From Thermaceae bacterium (lineage in GTDB: Bacteria; Deinococcota; Deinococci; Deinococcales; Marinithermaceae), in the NCBI GenBank assembly GCA_027023115.1, contig JALVWZ010000006.1:1-21148 (forward strand): a stretch of DNA of 21,148 bases. The letters are read 5' to 3'. The notes beneath the pieces are model-generated. The model was not told where the DNA came from and ran no database searches. It saw only the letters and a program-made list of their open reading frames with translations. This document shows positions 1 through 7,772 of the stretch, one piece after another; position 1 is the first letter of the stretch, and each line of letters starts with the position of its first letter. The position numbers were made by a program, and so were the translations under genes.

Positions 1-1036
1 GCTCGACCAGGCGCAGCGCCACGTTTGTCTCCAGCTCGCGGTAGAGCCGCTCGGCCAGCTGGCGGCTGGTCACGTACTTGCCCTCGCGGCCGGCGAAGGG
101 CGAGGTGTTGGGGGTGAGGGTGATGGCCACGGTGGGCTCGTCGACGACCAGGCGCGGCAGCGGCTCGGGGTGGAGCTTGTGGGTGACGGTGTCGCCGATC
201 TGCACCCCCTCCATCCCCGCCAGCGCCACGATGTCGCCGGTGAGGACCTCGGTGGTCTCCAAACGGCTGAGGCCCTGGTGGGTGAAGGCGGCGGTCACCT
301 TGACCTTGCGCGGCTCGCCGGCGGCGCCGACGATGACCACCGTCTCGCCCTTTTTGACGCTACCGCGGTGCACCTTGCCGATGGCGATCTTGCCCAGGTA
401 GCTGGAGTAGTCCAGGTTGGCCACCCGCAGCTGGAAGGGCCCTTCCTCCACCCGCGGCTCGGGAATGTGCTCGAGGATCGTCTCGAAGAGCGGGGTCAGG
501 TCGCGCGGCTCTTCGCCCTCGCGCCAGGCCCGGCCCTCGCGGCCGACGGCGTAGAGGTAGGGGAAGTTGGCCTGCTCGTCGGTGGCCCCCAGCTCGACCA
601 TTAGGTCGAAGGTTTCGTTCAGCACCTCCTCGGGCCGGGCCTCGGGCTTGTCCACCTTGTTGAGCACCACGATGGGAATCAGGCCCGCCGCCAGCGCCTT
701 TTGCAGCACGAAGCGGGTCTGCGGCATGGGGCCCTCGGCGGCGTCGACCAAAAGCAGCACCCCGTCAACCATCGAGAGCGCCCGCTCCACCTCACCGCCG
801 AAGTCGGCGTGGCCGGGGGTGTCGACGATGTTGATCTTGACATCGTTCCAGACCACGGCGGTGTTCTTGGCGAGGATGGTGATCCCCCGTTCGCGCTCGA
901 GCTCGCCGCTGTCCATGATTAGCTGATCGTCTTCGTGACTGCGCCCCAGGGCGTGGGCCTGCTTGAGCATCGCGTCTACCAGGGTGGTCTTCCCGTGGTC
1001 GACGTGAGCGATTATCGCTATGTTGCGGAGTTCCAT
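1..1036 (-). CDS. typA: Translational GTPase TypA/BipA, N-terminal part
   Basis: Ribosome-associated GTPase of the EF-G-like family, involved in stress adaptation and ribosome assembly. The gene runs off the left edge, so only about 345 of the usual ~600 residues are present. The reading frame opens with [20 protein letters not shown], which carries the G1 loop AHVDHGKTT (residues 10-18). It continues with the switch region RERGITI, the G3 motif [16 protein letters not shown] typical of TypA, and the G4 motif [10 protein letters not shown]. The second beta-barrel domain ([19 protein letters not shown]) follows, and then the start of an EF-G domain III-like region. The start is ATG at 1036. 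A TAAGAT -10-like box lies 10 nt before it, so the leader would be only a few bases. No sign of damage. The identification is secure; only the C-terminal half cannot be checked. Confidence 0.95.
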   Translation of the reverse strand, partial: MELRNIAIIAHVDHGKTTLVDAMLKQAHALGRSHEDDQLIMDSGELERERGITILAKNTAVVWNDVKINIVDTPGHADFGGEVERALSMVDGVLLLVDAAEGPMPQTRFVLQKALAAGLIPIVVLNKVDKPEARPEEVLNETFDLMVELGATDEQANFPYLYAVGREGRAWREGEEPRDLTPLFETILEHIPEPRVEEGPFQLRVANLDYSSYLGKIAIGKVHRGSVKKGETVVIVGAAGEPRKVKVTAAFTHQGLSRLETTEVLTGDIVALAGMEGVQIGDTVTHKLHPEPLPRLVVDEPTVAITLTPNTSPFAGREGKYVTSRQLAERLYRELETNVALRLVE

Positions 1037-1135
1037 AAAGCAACGTATCTTAACAGATTTGGAGAGTGCGGTCACGCAGCCAGGTTCCGCCTGTCTGGTG
1101 GCGATTTTTATCCAACGCAGCTTTGTAGGGGGTCG

Positions 1136-2683
1136 CTAACCAAAGGTCTTGGTTTGGCTGCGCGAATGTGCGCGGCCGTAGCCATACTGGCGACTGCTGT
1201 AACCGCCCAGGAAGACCGTGCTTGGCTGCCTAACCCGATTCATCACCATGCCATGCGGTTGCACCCCAATACTATTGAGCAGCTGCACCGACCGCAGCAG
1301 GTTCTTCTTGCGGGTCATCATCTCGGCGGCCACCAAAAGCACGCCCGTTGCGTATGGGGCAATGGCTAAGGTATCGGCCACCGGCAGCAGCGGTGCCCCA
1401 TCAACCACGATATAGCGGTAGCGCTTCTCCGCCGATAGATAGCGGATCCATTCGCGAAAATACCGTCCCAAGACTTCGACCGGACCATCGGGCGGATGAT
1501 GGCAGGGCACCATGTACAAATTCGGCGCGGCCTCAACGGCTGCGTCCTCCAAAGTGGCGAAGGACCGCAATATGCCAGGTGAAGATTCCAACCCAAAGAG
1601 CTTGCCCAGAACCGGACGACGTAGGTCTGCATCCACCAGCAACGTTGGGCGCTCTTCTTGAGCCAGGGCCTTCGCTAGGGCTATGGCCACCGAGGTTTTT
1701 CCCTCCCCTTCCACCGAACTGGTTACCAGCAAAATTGCCGGCTCGTCGCGCAATAAAAGCCTCTTGAGGCCCACCCTGAGAAACTCGGCTGCCTCCATCG
1801 GCAGCTCAGCGCGGCTGCGCGGAGGCAGCCGTGGAAACTCGGCCAGAATTGGCAGGTCGGTAACGGCAGCCGCCTCTTCCGACCTGCGCACGAAGGGAGA
1901 AACTGCCTCCTTGAAAAAACCAAACGTTATTACCAGGAGCCCCGCCATGGTCGCAGCAGCCACGGCGTTCAACAATGGCCTTGGCTTGATTGCCCGCTCT
2001 GGCGGATGAGCTGTTTCTAATAACTGCATGCGCGGTTGTGCTCCCGCCTCAATAATTTCCAGCTGATCGTATTTCTTCTGAATCTGAGCTCTGAGCAAAC
2101 TCAATGAAGTATAGCGATCATCTAGAGCGCTCATGCTGGCAAGCTGGTGCTCGACTGCTGCCAGCTGGGCGGCGACGGCGCGCTTTTGCGACTGAATCTT
2201 GCCAAGAACGCGCTTGTTCTCCCACGCAAGCAGCGCGTGCGCCCACTTATTGGCTTCAGCGGCGGCGGTTTTTGGATTTAGTGCGTCTACTCGCAAACGC
2301 AGTAGACCGGAATACTTGCCTTCTACGGTTTCGACTTTAAAGTTTTTCATCTGGGCAGAAAGGCCTCTAGCCTCCGCTTCTTTGCCCAGCACTTGTTGGA
2401 TGATATCGGGCGACAGCGCCACTTCTCTATACGCGCTAAGGTCAAGCGGTGGCGGGCCAACGTCCAACTCTGCACCGCCCCGCCCATCGGCGAAGTTGAC
2501 GACGATCTTCGCCGCTGCGCGGTAGACCTTCGGCTCGCGGGAGCTGGCAAAAAAGGTTATTGCGCCCGCCAGCAGCGCAACAATGGTCGCACCCAGCAAA
2601 TACTTGCGCAGCACTTCTAGAAGGTCGGCTAAACTGATTTCTTCTTCCGCAATATCGGAATTAATAGACGTTGAATTTTCCAT
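1136..2683 (-). CDS. Wzz/BY-kinase fusion (polysaccharide co-polymerase with tyrosine autokinase)
   Basis: Inner-membrane protein of the bacterial tyrosine kinase (BY-kinase) type, which controls chain length and export of exopolysaccharide or capsule. The N-terminal Wzz-like half has a membrane helix at about 28-47, a periplasmic part with a helical region near 160-215, a proline-rich stretch (PPERAIKPRPLLN, 227-239) and a second helix at about 237-257. The cytoplasmic kinase half has Walker A SSVEGEGKTS (322-331), Walker A' LLVDADLRRP (348-357) and a Walker B-like VVDGAPLLPVAD (426-437). The C-terminus has a short tyrosine cluster (Y495, Y500, Y502), the usual autophosphorylation site. The Walker B position usually reads D-S/T-P-P, so the DGAP form here is a variant. 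The gene is less GC-rich than its neighbours, which may mean transfer. No glycosyltransferase or Wzx/Wzy gene lies beside it in the window. The start has no clear RBS; an AATAAT -10-like box lies 6 nt upstream. Confidence 0.9.
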   Translation of the reverse strand: MENSTSINSDIAEEEISLADLLEVLRKYLLGATIVALLAGAITFFASSREPKVYRAAAKIVVNFADGRGGAELDVGPPPLDLSAYREVALSPDIIQQVLGKEAEARGLSAQMKNFKVETVEGKYSGLLRLRVDALNPKTAAAEANKWAHALLAWENKRVLGKIQSQKRAVAAQLAAVEHQLASMSALDDRYTSLSLLRAQIQKKYDQLEIIEAGAQPRMQLLETAHPPERAIKPRPLLNAVAAATMAGLLVITFGFFKEAVSPFVRRSEEAAAVTDLPILAEFPRLPPRSRAELPMEAAEFLRVGLKRLLLRDEPAILLVTSSVEGEGKTSVAIALAKALAQEERPTLLVDADLRRPVLGKLFGLESSPGILRSFATLEDAAVEAAPNLYMVPCHHPPDGPVEVLGRYFREWIRYLSAEKRYRYIVVDGAPLLPVADTLAIAPYATGVLLVAAEMMTRKKNLLRSVQLLNSIGVQPHGMVMNRVRQPSTVFLGGYSSRQYGYGRAHSRSQTKTFG

Positions 2684-2876
2684 GACGCCATTATTGCACC
2701 AATATCAGTGGGGCAGTGTCGATTTTTAACACCCAACAATGTTTGATGCCTACGTGTTTTATGACTTTTGGACAGCAACTGCGGGATTGGCGGCGGAAAG
2801 GGAATTTGCCAAGTTCACGCACTGGACTGCATAGGTGAAGGACAGGTCTATTATGTTGGACACCTGCGGTGTATTT

Positions 2877-3563
2877 CTAAGGGATATGCTCCAGCAACTC
2901 CGCCGCGCGCTGCTGGTGCAACATGTCGACGGCGCTCACGGCCGGCAGGGAAAGGGCCTTTTGCAGCTGGGCGCGGGCGGCGGGCCAGTCGCGCAGCTTG
3001 ATCATGGCGAAGCCGTAGTTCTTGCGGATCTCGATGTTCCCGGGCTCGAGCGCCACCGCCCTTTGCAGCAACGGCCGCACCTCCTCGAGGCGGGCCCCGT
3101 AAAGCCAGCCCAACCCCCGTTGCGCCAATTCCATGTTCCACAACGCCAGACCCATCAGCGCGCGGGCGTGGCGCGGGTCGCGCTTCAGGCAAGCATCGAG
3201 GTTCTCTTTGATGGCGCTGGCCAAGCCGATCTTGCCAAATATGCCGACGAAGCGGATCATCTCCGCCTGGGCGTGGGCGAGCTGGTAGTAGCCTTCGGGG
3301 TCGTCTGGAAAAAGTTCTATCAGCCGACGGGCCGCTTGCTCGGTGCGCTCGAGCCAGAACCGCCGCTCGTCGTCGCTGGCAGCTCGGTACTGCGCCATCA
3401 GGCTGGCCGCTTCGGCCGCCGCCGCCAGCTCGATGGGGTCGTTCGACGCCACTCCCACCCGCCAGGCGGCCGCCAACTCGCCGCCGGCGAGCAGCTCCGC
3501 GCTGCCAGCAAGGGCCGCCATAGCGAGGAACGCGAACGACAAAACCAACAAGCGCCTTTGCAC
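2877..3563 (-). CDS. Secreted tetratricopeptide-repeat protein, function unknown
   Basis: Predicted exported protein of 228 residues. It starts with a basic stretch and a hydrophobic signal segment (MQRRLLVLSFAFLAMAALAG). The rest is helical with TPR-like units: residues about 66-100 (ERTEQAARRLIELFPDDPEGYYQLAHAQ), 117-145 (AIKENLDACLKRDPRHARALMGLALW) and 160-205 (LEEVRPLLQRAVALEPGNIEIRKNYG). The recurring D/EP-x(2-3)-A/Y spacing supports TPR. The arrangement resembles TatT-type periplasmic TPR proteins, but no TRAP transporter genes are nearby. The start is GTG at 3563. A TAGAAT box ends 7 nt before it and no RBS is present, which suggests a leaderless transcript starting at the GTG. A terminator-like palindrome of the upstream gene lies immediately upstream of this promoter. 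No specific role can be given. Confidence 0.8.
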   Translation of the reverse strand: MQRRLLVLSFAFLAMAALAGSAELLAGGELAAAWRVGVASNDPIELAAAAEAASLMAQYRAASDDERRFWLERTEQAARRLIELFPDDPEGYYQLAHAQAEMIRFVGIFGKIGLASAIKENLDACLKRDPRHARALMGLALWNMELAQRGLGWLYGARLEEVRPLLQRAVALEPGNIEIRKNYGFAMIKLRDWPAARAQLQKALSLPAVSAVDMLHQQRAAELLEHIP

Positions 3564-3570
3564 GAAGCGT

Positions 3571-3576
3571 ATTCTA
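3571..3576 (-). promoter_or_regulatory. -10 box of a leaderless promoter
   Basis: TAGAAT on the minus strand, followed by 7 nt and the GTG start of the TPR gene. No Shine-Dalgarno sequence lies in between. This geometry is common for leaderless genes in Deinococcus and Thermus. A -35 box is not evident; that position falls inside the adjacent palindrome. Confidence 0.55.
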
Positions 3577-3582
3577 GCGCAA

Positions 3583-3606
3583 CCCCCGCCGGGATCCCGG
3601 CGGGGG
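3583..3606 (-). terminator. Perfect 24-bp palindrome, probable terminator
   Basis: Each arm is CCCCCGCCGGGA (12 nt), meeting at the centre with no spacer. It lies 20 nt after the stop of the third lipoprotein gene in transcription order. The U-tract is poor (only TT follows), so termination would depend on the very stable stem. It is the only terminator-like structure seen after the three lipoprotein genes, which suggests they can share readthrough transcripts. Confidence 0.6.
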
Positions 3607-3625
3607 CCTCTCTGTCTTTCGCGCT

Positions 3626-4915
3626 TTAGGGGGTCGTGAAATCGCCACTCGTAAGCGCCGCGTCAATGGTCATGCTCGGCAATCGGGGCAGGCCAAAGCC
3701 AATATCGAAGAACAGGTGCCCCGCCTCCAGGAAGCTCTGCATGGAAACGCTGGCCTTGAAGGCCGAGGCGAACCATTTATACTTTTCGCCTTTACGTGGG
3801 TAGGCGTCCTCGAAGCCCACTAGGCCGGTCAGGTCGGGCACCGTAAACTGCGTTTGGCCGGCGATCCAGCCCTTGCTGAGGGTATAGGTCCAGATGGTGT
3901 AGGGCCAGAAGGTCATGAATTCGTAGCCGCTAAGGTCGCCGTCAGGGTGGCTCAAAGGAAAGCTGGGGAAGACCGCCGTGGTGGGCGCGTAACCGCTGGG
4001 GAGTGGGTCTATGGTAGGCGCCAGGCTGATGTCGCCCGCCGCGTCGCCGGGGATGAGGCGTGCTCGGGTGATTGACCGGTTATCGCTGCCGCTCGAGGCA
4101 TCGGCCTCGGCCCAGTAGATGTCGTCCGCGCTGGTTCCCGGCAAAGCGTGGTACGTACCGCCCGAGGCATTACCGTCGCCTAGTATTTCGTGGTCCACCG
4201 CCACACCGCCGGCGGTGTACAGAGACACGTCGTAACTGCCCGACCAGCCGGCCGGCACCGTGAAGGCGGCGAAGTTGTGGTCTGTAACCGTATCACCGGC
4301 GGCCAGCGCCAGGTCTTTGTCCACCACCCCCACCGCGTTGACGCCGCGGAAGATGCGCCCGGCGATGAGGGTGCTGCTGTCCTTGGTAGAGCTGTTGTTG
4401 AAAGCCAGCAGCACCAGGTCGCGATTGGCCCCTTCAGCCACGTCCACGTCGTAGCTCATGTTGGTGGTGCCGCTGTCATTGGAACCCATGCTTGCCTCGA
4501 CGTCCAGGCCTGCGGCACCGGCTACGGCGGCGACGTTGGCGGTTCCCTCTACCTGCGCAAGAGGACCGACGCTAAAGCAGGGGAGCAGCGGAGAGGTGCT
4601 CTCGTCGGTGGTCAAGAAGTAGGTCGCGCCGCTGCCAAAAGCGCCCATCAACATCATGCCGGAGCACTTGACCGCCACGCCGTAGCGCTTCTCGCCGGCG
4701 GGAACGTAGAAGGTGTAGTCTCCGTTCTTGTCGGGCCAGACCCGGGTCCACTCGCCGTTACCGGCTTGGAAGGCCACCGCCTGTGGCCGCATTGACTGGC
4801 CTGAGATGTCATCCGCCCGCACGGTCACCTTGGTGCCGGGGTTGCCGCCGCAAGCCGCCAGCAAGAGGGCCAGAATGAATAGGGGCGCAAGGGCCCCGCC
4901 GAGAATTTTCTTCAT
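3626..4915 (-). CDS. Tandem lipoprotein paralog 1 (divergent copy), unknown family
   Basis: Predicted lipoprotein of 429 residues, last in a row of three paralogs. The signal sequence ends in a lipobox, LLAAC, with lipidated Cys22 followed by GGNPGTKVTV. The mature part looks beta-rich. It shares with the other two copies the blocks GNGEW near 53-57, YTFYVPAGEKRYGVAVKC (67-84), a second Cys at 113, RIFRGV (187-192), PAGWSGSYDVSLYT (221-234) and VPDLTGLVGF (359-368). C84 and C113 are conserved in all three and could form a disulfide. The C-terminal part diverges: the AC-A and SAC cysteines of the other copies are Ser and Ala here, and the tail differs. The start is ATG at 4915 with a GGAGG-type RBS (AGAGGAGG). 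It has its own copy of the repeat promoter. I do not recognise the family; surface or periplasmic binding is only a guess. Confidence 0.85.
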   Translation of the reverse strand: MKKILGGALAPLFILALLLAACGGNPGTKVTVRADDISGQSMRPQAVAFQAGNGEWTRVWPDKNGDYTFYVPAGEKRYGVAVKCSGMMLMGAFGSGATYFLTTDESTSPLLPCFSVGPLAQVEGTANVAAVAGAAGLDVEASMGSNDSGTTNMSYDVDVAEGANRDLVLLAFNNSSTKDSSTLIAGRIFRGVNAVGVVDKDLALAAGDTVTDHNFAAFTVPAGWSGSYDVSLYTAGGVAVDHEILGDGNASGGTYHALPGTSADDIYWAEADASSGSDNRSITRARLIPGDAAGDISLAPTIDPLPSGYAPTTAVFPSFPLSHPDGDLSGYEFMTFWPYTIWTYTLSKGWIAGQTQFTVPDLTGLVGFEDAYPRKGEKYKWFASAFKASVSMQSFLEAGHLFFDIGFGLPRLPSMTIDAALTSGDFTTP

Positions 4916-4933
4916 GACTGCCTCCTCTACCGC

Positions 4934-4969
4934 AATCTAGACAGCCTGCGTCACAAAAGCGTCACAAAC
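4934..4969 (-). promoter_or_regulatory. Repeat promoter of lipoprotein paralog 1
   Basis: On the minus strand two adjacent 11-mers, GTTTGTGACGC and TTTTGTGACGC (4959-4969 and 4948-4958), are followed after 8 bp by TAGATT (4934-4939) as the -10 box. The repeat ends 33 bases upstream of the start codon base. No -35 hexamer is seen where it should lie, so the repeats appear to take its place, as at PhoB/OmpR-type activated promoters. Confidence 0.6.
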
Positions 4970-4983
4970 CGCCCGGGAAGGCT

Positions 4984-6285
4984 CTAATGATTCCAGATGC
5001 AGGCGGTCTCGAGGTCGAGTTCGGCCCCGGGGTGAACGGTCGGGGACAGGTCTTCCTCGTGCGGCCGCGCGAGCAGGTCTCCCAGTTGTGAGCTCGACTG
5101 TATGGCGCAGGCTTCCCACCGAGCGACCTCGCCCGACTTGGTCACGGCGTTGCTAAAGCCGGGCACGCCGGTCAGGTCGGGCATGGTGTAGGAGGCTGCC
5201 CCCGCGAGCCACGCCGGGCTGACCCAGGCTTTGGTGGTGACGTGATCGTTCGAGGTGACGCTAAAGGAGAACGCCACGGCAGATCCGGCCTCCGGGTAGC
5301 TCAGCCCGAAGCTCGCCCGCTCGCCGCCCAGGTCGGGCGCGTAGCTCTCGGCGAAGGCCGCGGGCAGGTCGGCCTCTAGGTCGCCGGCGCCGGCGGCCGG
5401 CACCCAGTGCGAATACGCCAGGCTCCGTCGCGTGCCGCCCGGGTCGCTGACCTGGGCGTCGGCATGGAAAACGTAAAAGTCGTCCGCGGTCAACCCGGAA
5501 ACGGTGCGGTAGGTCCCGCCGCCGGTGGTGCCCCGTCCCAGAAGCTCGTAATAGTTATCGAACCGACCGCCTTGCGTCTGCAGCGCGACCTGGTAGTCGC
5601 CTGCGGGCCAGCCAGCCGGCAGGGTTACCGGCTCCACCTGGGCCGCGCCCACGGCGTCGGCGTCGGTAAGGGAGAGGCTCAGCTCCAGGCCTTCCTCCGG
5701 CTCGATCCCGCGGAACACGCGCGCCGCCAGCAGGTCGGCCGGCCCATAGGGAAAGGCGTTCGTCGAGTAGGCCAGCAGCAGCAGGTCGCGACTGGGCTCC
5801 TTTATCATCACGGGTTCGACGTCTTCCTGGTTGCTGCTCGAGTGGTCTCTGTCGATTTCCGAGACGGCCGAGAAGGTTTGCGCGCCGGTAACCGCGCTGA
5901 CGTCGCCGTGGACGGCCACCCCGACCCTTGGTGGCCGGGGCGCCCCGTTCGGGCAGAGCACTACCGGGTCGGCCGCGTCGTCGGTCGTCAGCTCGTAGAC
6001 GCGGACGGGCGTCGGCAGCGACATCATCCCCATAATGGCGCAGCGCACGGCCACGCCGTAGCGCTTTTGGCCCGTGGGAACGTAGAAGCCGTAGCTTGCT
6101 TTCTTGTCGGGCGGCAGCCATTCCCACTCGCCGTCCGCGATGCGGTAGGCCACCGCCAGCGGGAAGGCCTGCGCGCCACGCCCAGTTTGGACGTGAACCG
6201 TCACCTTGGTGCCCGGGCCGCCGCCGCAGCCGGCCAGCCACGCCGTCAGCAACATTACCGCTAGCAGTCCAAGCCTATTTCTCAC
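4984..6285 (-). CDS. Tandem lipoprotein paralog 2, unknown family
   Basis: Predicted lipoprotein of 433 residues, middle of three paralogs. I chose the GTG start at 6285 over the open frame extending to 6324: a strong RBS (GGAGGTGA, 6290-6297) sits 7 nt before it, a signal peptide begins directly after it, and the distance to the promoter repeat then equals that of both neighbours. The lipobox is WLAGC (Cys20), followed by GGGPGTKVTVHVQT. Shared blocks are AVAYRIADGEWEWL, YGFYVPTGQKRYGVAVRC, ARVFRGIEP, LPAGWPAGDYQVALQT and YTMPDLTGVPGF. Cysteines at AVRC and VVLC match all copies; a further pair near the C-terminus (WEACA and ETACI) is shared only with paralog 3. Only 68 nt separate its stop from the start of paralog 1, with no hairpin between. 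Function unknown. Confidence 0.87.
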   Translation of the reverse strand: MRNRLGLLAVMLLTAWLAGCGGGPGTKVTVHVQTGRGAQAFPLAVAYRIADGEWEWLPPDKKASYGFYVPTGQKRYGVAVRCAIMGMMSLPTPVRVYELTTDDAADPVVLCPNGAPRPPRVGVAVHGDVSAVTGAQTFSAVSEIDRDHSSSNQEDVEPVMIKEPSRDLLLLAYSTNAFPYGPADLLAARVFRGIEPEEGLELSLSLTDADAVGAAQVEPVTLPAGWPAGDYQVALQTQGGRFDNYYELLGRGTTGGGTYRTVSGLTADDFYVFHADAQVSDPGGTRRSLAYSHWVPAAGAGDLEADLPAAFAESYAPDLGGERASFGLSYPEAGSAVAFSFSVTSNDHVTTKAWVSPAWLAGAASYTMPDLTGVPGFSNAVTKSGEVARWEACAIQSSSQLGDLLARPHEEDLSPTVHPGAELDLETACIWNH

Positions 6286-6303
6286 GAAATCACCTCCGGT
6301 TTG

Positions 6304-6339
6304 ATTCTGTAAACAGATCGTCACAAGAGCGTCACATTG
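6304..6339 (-). promoter_or_regulatory. Repeat promoter of lipoprotein paralog 2
   Basis: On the minus strand the 11-mers CAATGTGACGC (6329-6339) and TCTTGTGACGA (6318-6328) are followed after 8 bp by CAGAAT (6304-6309) as the -10 box, then 18 nt to the GTG start. The register matches the promoters of paralogs 1 and 3 base for base. The repeat begins only 8 nt after the stop codon of paralog 3. Confidence 0.62.
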
Positions 6340-6347
6340 GAGCCTAT

Positions 6348-7640
6348 TCAGTTATTGCCGGCGCAGGCGCTGCGCAATTCCAGCGGCGCTCCCGGGTTTA
6401 CGGTGGGTGCCAGGTCTTTGGTGGGCAGCGCCAGTAGCTCGTCCAGGCTCAGGCTCGAGCGGTAAGCGCACGCCTCCCAGCCAGTGTGGTCTGTGGCCTT
6501 CGTGTTCACGTCACCAAAGCCGGGCACCGCGGTCAGGTCGGGCATGGTGTAGTAGCTTTCCCCCTCCAGCCAGGCTTTGCTGACCAAGACCTTGATCGGT
6601 TTGCCGCCGCTGTCCTCCACGAAGAACCCGTAGGCGTCGGCTCCACCCGGGTAGTCGAGGCCGTAGCGGAGCAGCTCGCCGCTGGTGTCGGGGGCGTAGT
6701 CTTCCGGGTAGGGCTCGAGAAACTCGGCCGTCAGGTCGGCCGCGCCGGCGGCGTCCAGCCAGCGGCGGTCGGAAAGCGCTAGATCGATCGTGCCGGTGGA
6801 ATGATGCCCCCCGGCCCGGAAGGTGTAGTAGTCGCCAGCGGCCAAGCCGGAGATCGTCTTGTAAGGTCCGCCGCCTCTGCCGCCGCCGCCCAAATCGGCA
6901 GTGCGAACTTCGTTCCCCGCGCGGGTAACCAGGCCGACGCCGTAGGCGCCCGACCAGCCAGCGGGCAGCGGTAACGCCTGCACCTGAGCCGCACCCACGG
7001 CGTCGCCACTCGTGAGGGGCAGGTTCAGCGTCAGGCCATCGGTGGGCGAGATGCCGCGGAAAACGCGCCCCGCCAGCAGCTTGTCGGGTTCGAACTGGGT
7101 GATGCTGGCCGTCGAGTAGGCCAACAGGATTACGTCCTGGTCGGGTTCTGGGCTAAAGGGGAGATGGTCGGTACCAGACGTATTGCCTCGGGGTCTGCCT
7201 CCCATCCGCGCAATCACCTCGTACCCCATTGCGCCGGCCACCGCGCTAACGTCCACCTGAGCCGTCACCCATACCCGCGGGCTGGCCAGGCCCCCTTTCC
7301 GGCAGACGACGACCGGGTCGGTGGCGTCGTCCAGGGTGAGCTCGAGGCCCTTCACTTCCTGCGCCCCAAGTTGCAGGCTCATGCCGGTATCGGGGCAGCG
7401 CACGGCTACGCCGTAGCGTTCTTTGCCTTGGGGAACGTAGAAACTGTAGTTCGCGTCCTTATCGGGCGAAAGCCAGGCCCACTCACCATCAGCGATCCGG
7501 TAGGCCACCGCCTGCGGGAAGGCTCGTTCGCCGCTATCGGTCTGGACGTGAACCGTCACTTTGGTGCCCGGATTGTTGCCGCAACCGGCCAGCCACACCG
7601 TCAGCAAGACTGCCGTTAGCAGTACGCTCGCCTTTTTCAT
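6348..7640 (-). CDS. Tandem lipoprotein paralog 3, unknown family
   Basis: Predicted lipoprotein of 430 residues, first of the three in transcription order. The signal peptide MKKASVLLTAVLLTVWLAGC ends in the lipobox LAGC (Cys20), followed by GNNPGTKVTVHVQT. It is closest to paralog 2: FPQAVAYRIADGEWAWL, YSFYVPQGKERYGVAVRC, AGRVFRGISP, LPLPAGWSGAYGVGLVT, YYTMPDLTAVPGF and the end motif WEACAYRSS with a final SACAGNN. The aromatic-rich, Gly/Asp-rich mature part suggests beta-sandwich domains. The start is ATG at 7640 with GGGGGTG as RBS. It diverges from the PIG-L gene on the other strand. The unit of duplication seems to be promoter plus gene. Lipidation places it in the cell envelope. I cannot assign a function. 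Confidence 0.87.
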   Translation of the reverse strand: MKKASVLLTAVLLTVWLAGCGNNPGTKVTVHVQTDSGERAFPQAVAYRIADGEWAWLSPDKDANYSFYVPQGKERYGVAVRCPDTGMSLQLGAQEVKGLELTLDDATDPVVVCRKGGLASPRVWVTAQVDVSAVAGAMGYEVIARMGGRPRGNTSGTDHLPFSPEPDQDVILLAYSTASITQFEPDKLLAGRVFRGISPTDGLTLNLPLTSGDAVGAAQVQALPLPAGWSGAYGVGLVTRAGNEVRTADLGGGGRGGGPYKTISGLAAGDYYTFRAGGHHSTGTIDLALSDRRWLDAAGAADLTAEFLEPYPEDYAPDTSGELLRYGLDYPGGADAYGFFVEDSGGKPIKVLVSKAWLEGESYYTMPDLTAVPGFGDVNTKATDHTGWEACAYRSSLSLDELLALPTKDLAPTVNPGAPLELRSACAGNN

Positions 7641-7658
7641 TGTTCACCCCCAGCTTGC

Positions 7659-7694
7659 ATTCTGATAGGCGACCGTCACAAGAGCGTCACAAAA
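7659..7694 (-). promoter_or_regulatory. Repeat promoter of lipoprotein paralog 3
   Basis: On the minus strand TTTTGTGACGC (7684-7694) and TCTTGTGACGG (7673-7683) are followed after 8 bp by CAGAAT (7659-7664) and 18 nt later by the ATG. The 11-bp step puts both TGTGACG cores on the same face of the helix. The repeats are direct, not inverted, which fits a tandem-binding response regulator better than a CRP dimer. Confidence 0.62.
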
Positions 7695-7760
7695 CCGCGC
7701 CCAAGCGCCTTGCGCCCTGCTCAGGGGGCGTTACCGTCCCCCCGTCGCCAAAGCCTCTGC

Positions 7761-7766
7761 TAGGAT
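7761..7766 (+). promoter_or_regulatory. -10 box of a leaderless promoter
   Basis: TAGGAT followed by 6 nt and the ATG of the PIG-L gene, with no RBS in between. A -35 element is not clear. A G/C-rich imperfect hairpin (GGGGGCG, TTAC, CGTCCCCC) lies 20-40 nt upstream. Confidence 0.5.
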
Positions 7767-7772
7767 GGCGGC

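Noticed and set aside
4948..7694. TGTGA repeats read as CRP sites
   Set aside because: CRP sites are inverted repeats with about 6 bp between half-sites. Here the copies are direct with an 11-bp period, and the Crp/Fnr protein in the window has FNR-type recognition residues.
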